A stretch of DNA of 54,826 nucleotides from CAZKXX01 sp964556705. Lineage in GTDB: Bacteria > Acidobacteriota > Terriglobia > UBA7540. Where the stretch lies: contig CAZKXX010000013.1 of NCBI GenBank assembly GCA_964556705.1, forward strand, positions 1 through 54,826. The letters are read 5' to 3'. Within the stretch, counting starts at the first letter, position 1. Each line of letters begins with the position of its first letter. Shown here piece by piece: positions 6,391-13,398 of this stretch. The notes beneath the pieces are model-generated. The model saw only the letters and a list, made by a program, of their open reading frames with translations, was not told where the DNA came from and did no database searches. Both the position numbers and the translations under genes were made by a program.

Positions 6391-8528
6391 CAGGCCACTC
6401 CTCCTTTCTCGAGCGCTGCGAGCACCTTGTCCGGGGTAATTGGCAGCGTCGGGACGCGCACGCCGATGGCGTTGGCCACGGCGTTCGAGATCGCCGCGCC
6501 GGGGCTGCACACCGGAGGTTCGCCCAGCCCGATCACGCCCCGCTCGTCGTAGCCCGGCCCGGTCATCATGTGGACGACGAACTCGCCGATGTCGCCCACG
6601 CCGGCCAGCTTGTAGAACTCCATATCGGGGTTCAGCATGCGGCCGGTGATGCGGTCCATCACTTTCTCCTCAAACAGCGAGTAGCAGACGCCCATAATCA
6701 TGGCGCCGTAGCACTGGCTTTCCGCCGTCTTCAGGTCCACCACCAGCCCGCAGTCCTGCACAGCCACGAAACGGTTCATCTTCACGATGCCCGTTTCGAT
6801 GTCCACGGAGACGTCGGCGATCTGCGCGCCGCCCACGCCGCTGTCGGTGAGCTTGCAGTCGCCCGGGTTCTTGCCCGTCACCTGAACCGGGTTGACGCCG
6901 AGCTTCGCGCACGCGGCCTTCCAAGTCAGGTTCTTCGACGGGTCGTCCTTCACCTGAATCCTGCCGCCGCGCGCTTCGAGCTTGTCCGGCTCGACGCCCA
7001 GCGCCGGCGCGACTTTGGCGAACAGCTCTGCCAGCGCGTCCACGCAACCGCGGCGCGTGGAAGAACTGACGCCGCCCACCGTCGTGCTGCCGCCGGAAGC
7101 GCCCGAAGCCGGAAACGCCGAGTCGCCGATCTTCACCGTGATGGCTTCAATCGGCAGGCCCAGCGTTTCGGCGGCGACGATGGCGATCACCGTGCGCGTG
7201 CCGACGCCCAGGTCCTGGCTCCCGATCGCCACTTCCACCGAGCCGTCCTGGCGGATCGTGACGTTGGCGTTCGAGTTGTGTCCCGCGCCGCCCCACGTGT
7301 GGATCGAAACGCCCAGACCGCGCTTGATGGGGCCCGGAGTCTTGTCGCCGCGCGGGTGCCAGAGCTTCGACCACTCGGCCAGTTTCGCCGCCTTGCGCAA
7401 TTCTTCGCGATAGACGCTGGCGCGCTCGCCGGCGAGGTCGGCGTTCTTGTAGAACAACTCGATGGGGTCCATGCCGAGTTGGTGCGCCAGGTCGTCCACG
7501 GCGCACAGGGTCAGCACGGCGGCCTGAGGATGGTTCGGAGCGCGCCAGGCGCGCGCCGGACCGAAATTCGAGACCAGCGCCGTGTGCTTCTTGAGCTGGT
7601 TGGGAATGTTGAGGACGTAGGGAATCGGCGGCATGCCGCCCCCGCCCAGCCCGCCGGAAGCCCACGACTGCGACTCCCAGCCGGTGATCGTGCCGTCTTT
7701 CTTCGCCGCCAGCCGGACCTTCGCGTAGTGCGAGGGCCGCCCGCCGGCGATTTCCAGCTCCAGGTCGCGCTCGAGCATGAGCTTCACGGGCCGGCCGGTC
7801 TCCTTGGCCAGACGCGCGCACTCGATGCCCCAGCGGTCGGGACCGAACTTGCTCCCGAACCCGCCGCCCATGTGCTGCGTGATGATGCGGACGTTGGCGG
7901 CGGGAATTTCCAGCGCTTCGGCGAACGCGCCGGGCAGACCGGAAACGTTCTGCGTCGAGGCCCACACCGTCAGCTTATCGCCTTCCCATTCGCAGACCTG
8001 GCCGTGGGCTTCCAGACAGCAATGGGTGATGACCGGCTGGCCGTAGAAGCCTTCCGAAATCACCGCTTCAGGGTCTTTGAAGGCGGCGTCGGGGTCGCCG
8101 GTGCGCTGCTCGGCGAGCGGACGGGCGCGGTCGCCGGCGCCCTCCAGGTCCGAGTCGCTGACGAAGTGGGGAAGGATTTCGTAGTCCACCTTGATGCGGC
8201 GAACGCCGTCGGCGGCGATTTCTTCGGTCTCGGCCGCGACGATGGCGATTTCATCGCCCGCCCAGTTGATTTCCGCCCCGGGGCCCTGGACCACGCGCAC
8301 CGCTTTGACGCCCGGAAGCTTTTCAGCCGCGGACGTGTCCACCGCCTTCACCTTCGCGTGCGGGTGCGGGCAGCCGAGAATCTTGGCGTAGAGCAGTCCC
8401 GGGCGGTTGATGTCGTAGGAGTACTTCGCCCGGCCGCTCGACTTCACGGGCCCGTCGAGGCGCGTCACGCGCTTGCCGATGTGCTTCCGTTCTCGTGCCG
8501 GCGGCCAATCGTATCTGCACTTAGGCAT
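6390..8528 (-). CDS. molybdopterin-binding catalytic subunit (PaoC/XdhA-like)
   Basis: A 712-residue large subunit of the xanthine dehydrogenase/aldehyde oxidase family. The N-terminal domain (about residues 15-115) begins IGKRVTRLDGPVKSSGRAKYSYD. The molybdopterin-binding part follows, with HMGGGFGSKFG near residue 220, a G-P-A-R-A-W-R-A-P-N-H motif near 320 and IGLGEPPVCSPGAAISNA near 670; the GEPP glutamate is the usual catalytic base. The length fits the family. It overlaps the small subunit gene by 8 bases and the FAD-subunit gene by one base. The protein has no signal of its own and probably travels to the periplasm with its Tat-tagged partner. Confidence 0.9.
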   Translation of the reverse strand: MPKCRYDWPPARERKHIGKRVTRLDGPVKSSGRAKYSYDINRPGLLYAKILGCPHPHAKVKAVDTSAAEKLPGVKAVRVVQGPGAEINWAGDEIAIVAAETEEIAADGVRRIKVDYEILPHFVSDSDLEGAGDRARPLAEQRTGDPDAAFKDPEAVISEGFYGQPVITHCCLEAHGQVCEWEGDKLTVWASTQNVSGLPGAFAEALEIPAANVRIITQHMGGGFGSKFGPDRWGIECARLAKETGRPVKLMLERDLELEIAGGRPSHYAKVRLAAKKDGTITGWESQSWASGGLGGGGMPPIPYVLNIPNQLKKHTALVSNFGPARAWRAPNHPQAAVLTLCAVDDLAHQLGMDPIELFYKNADLAGERASVYREELRKAAKLAEWSKLWHPRGDKTPGPIKRGLGVSIHTWGGAGHNSNANVTIRQDGSVEVAIGSQDLGVGTRTVIAIVAAETLGLPIEAITVKIGDSAFPASGASGGSTTVGGVSSSTRRGCVDALAELFAKVAPALGVEPDKLEARGGRIQVKDDPSKNLTWKAACAKLGVNPVQVTGKNPGDCKLTDSGVGGAQIADVSVDIETGIVKMNRFVAVQDCGLVVDLKTAESQCYGAMIMGVCYSLFEEKVMDRITGRMLNPDMEFYKLAGVGDIGEFVVHMMTGPGYDERGVIGLGEPPVCSPGAAISNAVANAIGVRVPTLPITPDKVLAALEKGGVA

Positions 8529-9171
8529 TGGCTTTTCCTCCCTTCATCCGCTTCGCCGCGTCCAGCACCGCGTGACGAACGCCCACGTAAGTGCCGCAGC
8601 GGCAGAGGTTCCCGCCCAGACCGCGTTCCACGTCGGCCAGGCTGGGGTTGGGGTTGCGGTCGAGAAACGCCTTGCAGGCCACGATGAACCCCGGGGTGCA
8701 GAAGCCGCACTGCTGCGCGTCGTGCTCGACGAACGCGGCCATCACCGGATGCAGCTTCTCTTCCGACCCCAGAGCTTCCACCGTGGTGATCTCGGCGCCC
8801 TGCGCTTCGATGGCCAGCACCGAGCAGGCGTACACGGGCTTGCCGTCCACGAGCACGGTGCAGGCGCCGCAGGTGCCGCGGTCGCAGACTTTCTTCGCGC
8901 CCGTCAGGTCGAGGTGGTTGCGCAGCGCGTCGAGCAGCGTGACGCGCGGCTCGAGCTTCACACTGTGCTCCTTGCCGTTGATGCGCAGCGAAAAGGGGAC
9001 CGCGCCCGGGCCAAGTACCTGCGCCCGGCCGGCTTGCGGGCTTCCCACCGCCGTTTCGGCGACGAGCAGGCCGCTTGAAACCGCCACGCCGGCCCCTCTC
9101 AGGAAGTCGCGCCGCGAAACGCCGTTGGGCGGCTCGGGCGGCTTCCGAGGTTTGTCCTTTTTCCGACTCAT
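8521..9171 (-). CDS. 2Fe-2S subunit with Tat signal (PaoA/XdhC-like)
   Basis: A 216-residue iron-sulfur subunit starting at the ATG at 9171, which has AAGGAG 7 bases upstream. The N-terminus contains the twin-arginine motif SRRDFLRG followed by a hydrophobic stretch, so the complex should be folded in the cytoplasm and exported. The first 2Fe-2S motif reads CDRGTCGACTVLVDGKPVYAC. The second cluster uses CGFC and CRCG further on. This order, small then large then FAD subunit, plus the Tat signal, matches periplasmic aldehyde oxidoreductases of the PaoABC type rather than cytoplasmic xanthine dehydrogenase. An extended reading from 9558 was rejected because it adds low-quality sequence before the Tat signal. 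Confidence 0.9.
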   Translation of the reverse strand: MSRKKDKPRKPPEPPNGVSRRDFLRGAGVAVSSGLLVAETAVGSPQAGRAQVLGPGAVPFSLRINGKEHSVKLEPRVTLLDALRNHLDLTGAKKVCDRGTCGACTVLVDGKPVYACSVLAIEAQGAEITTVEALGSEEKLHPVMAAFVEHDAQQCGFCTPGFIVACKAFLDRNPNPSLADVERGLGGNLCRCGTYVGVRHAVLDAAKRMKGGKANA

Positions 9172-9288
9172 GATGCGCTCCTTCGTCTGGATTCTACCGG
9201 CCGGTTTCTCGGGAGAGTTTGGCGCGCCAGAACTCTCCCCGCTTGCTTTTTGATGGCAGACCGTCCTCTCTCTTCCCGAAGGCCGCGA

Positions 9289-9294
9289 ATTATA
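9289..9294 (-). promoter_or_regulatory. possible -10 box of the molybdoenzyme operon
   Basis: A perfect TATAAT on the minus strand about 118 bases before the ATG at 9171. No good -35 box is seen at the right spacing. The rest of the 9172-9602 intergenic region, between divergent genes, shows no gene or clear RNA. Confidence 0.35.
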
Positions 9295-9602
9295 ACACCG
9301 TCTTTCTGAATGGGCACCCCTTTTCGAGGCGCGAACGGGGATGGAAATTTCGTCACTCCGGTTCGGCTTTCGGATTGCGAAAAAGGCATTTTCGATCGAA
9401 CGGCATTCCCGGCGTTCAGCGCGCTTTGGCGGGCGAAATAACTTGGCCCACGGCGTGAGCCATGGGAACAGTGCGAACGTTCCGGATTTCCCGGCAGCCC
9501 CGTCAGGGGCGGTGTCCGGCGCGCACCGGCTGCCATTTCCGAATGGCACGGCTTGCACGATGGCAGTATGCTAGCTCCCCCGCGAGGGACGGGTTTTCGC
9601 GC

Positions 9603-10652
9603 ATGGAAACCAGGACCGACATTCACGAAATCCCCAAGGCACTGTCGGAGACCTTTGCGAAGGGCCGCGTGGAGTTTGAAGGGGCGCTGCGCGCGGTGCG
9701 CTGGGGCGAGTCGCCGATTTTCCTGACGGGCGCGGGACTCTCGCGGATCGTCGCCGAGTCCGGCGCGCTGGCGCTCGAAAGCATGCTGGGCTGGCCGGCG
9801 GTGGCGCGTGACGCGGCGGAGTTTGAAGCCTACTCGCTGGCACTGCTGCGTCCGCGTTCGCTGGTGGTGGCGGTTTCGGAAAGCGGCGAGACCGCCACGA
9901 CGCTCGAAGCGGCGCGCGCGGCGCGAGCGAAGGGCGCGCAGATCCTGGCCCTCACGCATCGCGCGAACAGCCCGCTCGCTCAGGCCGCCGACGGCCTCCT
10001 GCTGGTGCGCTCGGGTGACCCCAGCGCGGCGCTCGGAAGCGTCGTCGCCGTTCGCCAGGCGACGGCGCATTACGTGGCCCTCGTCGCGGCGCGGCTGCTC
10101 AAGCGGCATCATCCGCAGCTCGACGCGCTGGAGAAGGAATTCGAAAAGCTTCCCGCGCACGCCGAATGGGTTTTGGGACAACTGCTGGACGCGGCGCGCG
10201 CGCTGGCGCGGGCGGCGACCGAAGCTCGCGAAGTGATGATCGTTGGTGCGGGATTTTACGCCCCGGTGGCGCGGCTCGCGGCGGAACTCTTCCGACGCCG
10301 CGGCGCGGCTGCGACCGCGTGCCTGCCGGAAGAAATTTCCTCGCTCAAGCGCGGCGGCGAGGCGAAGCGCGCCGTCTTCGCGCTCTCCGGCTCGCGCTGC
10401 CGGCTGAAGAAATCAGCGCACCGGCTGGCGGAGCAGGCGAGGTCGGCGGGCGAGCCGGTCTCCGCGGTGACCGATACCAACGACCGCGAGCTTTCCGATA
10501 AGGCGCGGCTCGCGCTGCTGTTGCCCGTGCTGCACGAAATGGTGGGCTCGTCGCTCGCGCTGATTTTGCTTGAGTGGGTGGCGGGGCTGGTGGGGCGGGG
10601 GAAAAGGCGACGGGGAACGGGAAACGGGAAACACGAAACTGGATGGAAATAG
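9603..10652 (+). CDS. SIS-domain sugar-phosphate isomerase/deaminase
   Basis: A 349-residue protein with two SIS domains, like the C-terminal half of glucosamine-6-phosphate synthase (AgaS/GlmS isomerase type) without the glutaminase domain. The first domain starts near SPIFLTGAGLSRIVAE (about residue 38) and continues with VVAVSESGETATTLEA, the sugar-phosphate binding loop. The second starts around VMIVGAGFYAPVARLAAEL (about 211). It probably isomerises or deaminates an amino-sugar phosphate in the cytoplasm. I chose the ATG at 9603 because it gives the usual family length. The last 15 or so residues are encoded in a purine-rich repeat and look like an accidental tail. It lies 63 bases before a sugar oxidoreductase gene. 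Confidence 0.8.
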   Translation: METRTDIHEIPKALSETFAKGRVEFEGALRAVRWGESPIFLTGAGLSRIVAESGALALESMLGWPAVARDAAEFEAYSLALLRPRSLVVAVSESGETATTLEAARAARAKGAQILALTHRANSPLAQAADGLLLVRSGDPSAALGSVVAVRQATAHYVALVAARLLKRHHPQLDALEKEFEKLPAHAEWVLGQLLDAARALARAATEAREVMIVGAGFYAPVARLAAELFRRRGAAATACLPEEISSLKRGGEAKRAVFALSGSRCRLKKSAHRLAEQARSAGEPVSAVTDTNDRELSDKARLALLLPVLHEMVGSSLALILLEWVAGLVGRGKRRRGTGNGKHETGWK

Positions 10653-10700
10653 GGAAAGGTGGCTGAGGACCCGGGGCGAGGGGCCGGGGACGAAGGACGA
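10596..10700. repeat. degenerate purine-rich word repeat
   Basis: Imperfect short repeats built on GGGAACGGG, GGGAAACGGGAAAC, GAAACTGG and GGGGACGAAGGACGA words. The stretch overlaps the last codons of the SIS-domain gene and fills the gap before the oxidoreductase gene. Similar islands lie at 27700-27915 and 47042-47175. Confidence 0.6.
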
Positions 10701-10715
10701 ACGCGGGGGTGACTG

Positions 10716-11744
10716 ATGGTTCGCATCGCCATGCTGGGCGCCGGATTTGTGGCGCAGTTCTACATGCAGGGCTTGAAGGACGTTCCCGACCAGAAAGTGG
10801 TGGTGGTGTATTCGCGGACTCCGAAGAGCGCCAAAGCGTTCGCGCAGCAGTGGGGGATTCCGCGCTGGACGGGCGACGTGAAGCTGGCGCTCGAGCCGCT
10901 GGACGTGGACCTGGCGATCATCGCGCTGCCGAATTTTCTTCACAAGGAGGCGACGCTCGAATGCGCGCGCGCCCGCCGGCCGATGGTCTGCACCAAGCCG
11001 CTGGGGCGCACGGCCGCCGAAGCGAAGGAGATGCTGGCGCTGGTGAAGGATGCGGGAGTGATGCACGGTTACGCGGAGACGGAAGTGTTCAGTCCGGCGG
11101 TGATGAAGGCGCGGGAGATGATCGAACGCGGCTCGGTCGGCCGCGTGCTCACCGTGCGTTCGCGCGAGGCGCACTTCGGTCCGCACTCGGCCTGGTTCTG
11201 GGACCCGACGCTGGCGGGCGGCGGCGCGCTGGTGGATATGGGCTGCCACTGCATCGAAGCGGCGCGGTATTTCGTCGGCAAGGACGTGAAACCCGCGGAA
11301 GTTCTTGCCTGGGGCGATACGCTCTTCCATAAGTGCGACGCCGAAGATAACGCCGTGCTGCTGATCCGCTTCGAGAACGGCGCGCTGGCCGAGGCCGAGG
11401 TGAGCTGGACGGCGCGCGGCGGGCTCGACCTGCGGAACGAAATTTACGGCACCGAGGGAGCGATTTTCACCGACGTCACGCGCGGCACGCCCATGACGGC
11501 GTTTACCGCCAAGCCCGCCGGCTACATCGTCGAAAAAGCCGAGAGCGAAACGGGCTGGGTGTTTCCCTGCGTGGATGAGGCGCGCATTTACGGCTATCAG
11601 GAAGAAATGCGGCACTTCGTGGAGTGTGTGAAGACGGGGCAGCCGCCGCGCGAGACTTATGAGGATGGTTACGCGGTTAACCTGATCCTCGATGCCGCCT
11701 ATCGTTCGATGAAGTCGCGTCGCTGGGAAGGCGTGGAATTCTGA
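10716..11744 (+). CDS. Gfo/Idh/MocA-family oxidoreductase
   Basis: A 342-residue NAD(P)-dependent sugar or inositol oxidoreductase. The N-terminal Rossmann fold starts RIAMLGAGFVAQFYM, and the next conserved landmark is MVCTKPLGRTAAEAKEM (about residues 89-105), the family's catalytic KP segment. The C-terminal alpha/beta domain contains GGGALVDMGCHCIEAARYF, the usual G-x-x-x-D-x-G-x-H motif, with the catalytic histidine region intact. The length is typical. It has GGGGGTGA before the ATG and follows the SIS-domain gene, so the two may process the same sugar derivative. The substrate cannot be told from sequence. Confidence 0.85.
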   Translation: MVRIAMLGAGFVAQFYMQGLKDVPDQKVVVVYSRTPKSAKAFAQQWGIPRWTGDVKLALEPLDVDLAIIALPNFLHKEATLECARARRPMVCTKPLGRTAAEAKEMLALVKDAGVMHGYAETEVFSPAVMKAREMIERGSVGRVLTVRSREAHFGPHSAWFWDPTLAGGGALVDMGCHCIEAARYFVGKDVKPAEVLAWGDTLFHKCDAEDNAVLLIRFENGALAEAEVSWTARGGLDLRNEIYGTEGAIFTDVTRGTPMTAFTAKPAGYIVEKAESETGWVFPCVDEARIYGYQEEMRHFVECVKTGQPPRETYEDGYAVNLILDAAYRSMKSRRWEGVEF

Positions 11745-11840
11745 GGCGGGCCGCGAGGTCCCGGCAGGGGGGGTACCTTAACGGTTGGGTTAATTCGGCG
11801 CTTAAAGGTTCCCGACAGGGGAATACAGGAGATTAGCCTA

Positions 11841-11870
11841 TTGACTTGCTTTCACACTTTTGAGCACAAT
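11841..11870 (+). promoter_or_regulatory. promoter of the XRE regulator, probably leaderless
   Basis: TTGACT (11841-11846), an 18-base spacer and CACAAT (11865-11870). The ATG at 11879 lies only 8 bases after the -10 box and no ribosome site is visible, which suggests transcription starting at or next to the start codon. Confidence 0.5.
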
Positions 11871-11878
11871 GCGCGCCT

Positions 11879-12217
11879 ATGGACATCGGAAAGCGGTTGC
11901 GGGAAATTCGTTCGGCGAAGGGGTTGTCCCAGGGAGACGTTGAACGGCGCTCGGGGCTTCTGCGATCTTACATCTCGCGCGTCGAGGGCGGCTATACGGA
12001 GCCGTCCCTCGCGACGCTGGAGAAGTTCGCCAAGGCGCTCGAGGTCGAGCCGTACCAGTTGCTTTACGCAGGAGAAGGGCGCCCCTCGGCTCCCAAAGTG
12101 GGGGGACAGGCGACGACATCGAAAGCGGCGCGTCGCCTGGTGAAGTACTTCGACGGCATGTCGAGTGCGAACCGAACTTTACTCCTGACGCTGGCCGGCA
12201 AATTGGCCAAGCGCTGA
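11879..12217 (+). CDS. XRE-family transcriptional regulator
   Basis: A 112-residue DNA-binding protein. Residues 3-62 form a Cro/CI helix-turn-helix: IGKRLREIRSAKGLSQGDVE, then SYISRVEGGYTEPSL and TLEKFAKALEV. The tail of about 50 residues has a basic, helical end (SKAARRLVKYFDGM) that could mediate oligomerisation. It has no sensor or peptidase domain. It stands alone with its own promoter and I see no partner toxin, so it may be a stand-alone repressor. I find no obvious operator. It is the family often called SinR-like in Acidobacteriota. Confidence 0.85.
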   Translation: MDIGKRLREIRSAKGLSQGDVERRSGLLRSYISRVEGGYTEPSLATLEKFAKALEVEPYQLLYAGEGRPSAPKVGGQATTSKAARRLVKYFDGMSSANRTLLLTLAGKLAKR

Positions 12218-12425
12218 TCCGTCCCCGGGAACGCCTCCGGCCCAGACCTTTTGGGAAAGCGCGCGCCCCGGCGTGTCTGCCGGTGGCGCATGGGGCGGTG
12301 GTGTGCGCCCGGGCCCGGAACGCGGGCGGCTGAGCGACGGCGCGAGACTGGCCGAGAGGCGGGCTTTCCGCCGCTGGGCGCGAGAACCGGTTGGTGAGGG
12401 AACTCCCTGAACCGAAGGGCGGGGT

Positions 12426-12605
12426 TTAACCTTCGAAGGTGAATCCCAGGAGCAGGCACTGCTCGCGGACTTCCGCGCAGCGCGGGCACCGGGGATTGAA
12501 CTCGACGGAACCGCAGGCCGGGCAGGGCTCGACCTGCCCGCCGGAGTTGTGCCGTTCGGTGGGGACGCTTGCGTGTTCATCTGCGGCTGCGAAATGAGTG
12601 GCCAT
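12426..12605 (-). CDS. small zinc-ribbon protein
   Basis: A 59-residue protein whose C-terminal half holds C-x2-C-x8-C-x2-C (CPACGSVEFNPRCPRC), a typical zinc-ribbon. The N-terminal half is polar and likely disordered. The start is uncertain: ATG at 12605 or at 12617, neither with a strong ribosome site. It lies 76 bases downstream of a small membrane protein on the same strand. A regulatory or structural metal-binding role is possible. The stretch 12218-12425, between it and the XRE gene, shows nothing I can call. Confidence 0.5.
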   Translation of the reverse strand: MATHFAAADEHASVPTERHNSGGQVEPCPACGSVEFNPRCPRCAEVREQCLLLGFTFEG

Positions 12606-12681
12606 GGGGTTTCTCATGGTCGTCAGTCTGGTAAGTTTCAGAACGCGCCGCGCCGCGTGGGGGGAGCGCGTCAGGGATCTT

Positions 12682-13017
12682 CTATTCAACCTCGTAGGAC
12701 TCCCGGCCGAATCCGACAAGCGACTGCCGGGCGTGATCCCGTCCCGGCTCGGGGGATTGCACTTCATCCTTAACGGGCAGCGCCCGCTGGAGAGTGAAGA
12801 ACGTCCGCTTCTTTCGCTGAAGGCGAGGGTCATCGACGGGCCCGAATCCCTCGGGGCGGCTCCGCTTACGATTCCAGACGGTGTCCAGGAAGTTGTGGAC
12901 GGCAAAGGCGGCGAGGAGCAGTCCCCCGACGGTCAGGGCATCCCGCATGCCATCAACGCCCGCTCGGGCCCACGCTATCCAAGCCACGAAAACGACAACA
13001 TAGAACACATTGATCAT
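12682..13017 (-). CDS. small membrane protein, unknown function
   Basis: A 111-residue protein with two predicted membrane segments (about residues 2-18 and 27-45) followed by a charged cytoplasmic tail of about 65 residues. The ATG at 13017 was chosen because GGGAGG lies about 10 bases upstream and the first membrane helix then starts at residue 2. I recognise no family. It may be co-transcribed with the zinc-ribbon gene at 12426. Confidence 0.6.
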   Translation of the reverse strand: MINVFYVVVFVAWIAWARAGVDGMRDALTVGGLLLAAFAVHNFLDTVWNRKRSRPEGFGPVDDPRLQRKKRTFFTLQRALPVKDEVQSPEPGRDHARQSLVGFGRESYEVE

Positions 13018-13182
13018 GCCGACCTGCCTCCCTCGCGTCCGGTTGGTCCTCGCATTCTCTACTCGGAGCGTCCCAGTGTGAATGGTACGAAAGTACCGAT
13101 CACGCACGTCACGGGTGTGACCGCTTGAGCACACTGACAGGTTTTAGAATCAGTCATTTAAGAGCCCAGTTGGCTTCCCGTC

Positions 13183-13259
13183 TGGCGCGCCTGGAGGGAC
13201 TCGAACCCCCGGCCTACAGATTCGAAGTCTGCCGCTCTATCCAGCTGAGCTACAGGCGC
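13183..13259 (-). tRNA. tRNA-Arg (anticodon TCG)
   Basis: A full 77-base cloverleaf. The acceptor stem GCGCCTG pairs with CAGGCGC, the D-arm and T-arm (GGTTCGAGTCC) are standard, and the anticodon stem GCAGA/TCTGT encloses loop CTTCGAA with anticodon TCG at 13223-13225. CCA is encoded at the 3' end. It reads codon CGA. Confidence 0.97.
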
Positions 13260-13326
13260 CTCAACTCAGTGTACCACAGGTTTGCGGGAACGGTGAGGGT
13301 GAATCGCAGGCCCCGAGGAGCCGGGG

Positions 13327-13355
13327 TTGAGGGCCGTCGGCCGCTATGCCATACT
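13327..13355 (+). promoter_or_regulatory. possible promoter of the phosphoketolase operon
   Basis: TTGAGG (13327-13332), a 17-base spacer and CATACT (13350-13355), about 44 bases before the ATG at 13399. Each box matches consensus at 4 of 6 positions. Confidence 0.4.
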
Positions 13356-13398
13356 CACAAAACACGCAGAGCTGGAATTCCCGGCCGGGAGGTCGAAG

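Noticed and set aside
6570..8687. 705-codon plus-strand frame
   Set aside because: Antisense to the molybdopterin subunit gene; R/V/H-rich shadow without motifs.
12179..12580. 133-codon minus-strand frame
   Set aside because: Low-complexity Ser/Pro/Arg product overlapping the zinc-ribbon gene in another frame; no ribosome site.
13084..13097. GGTACGAAAGTACC hairpin upstream of the small membrane protein as an operator
   Set aside because: A 5-bp stem with a GAAA loop is too short to call; only one copy was seen.
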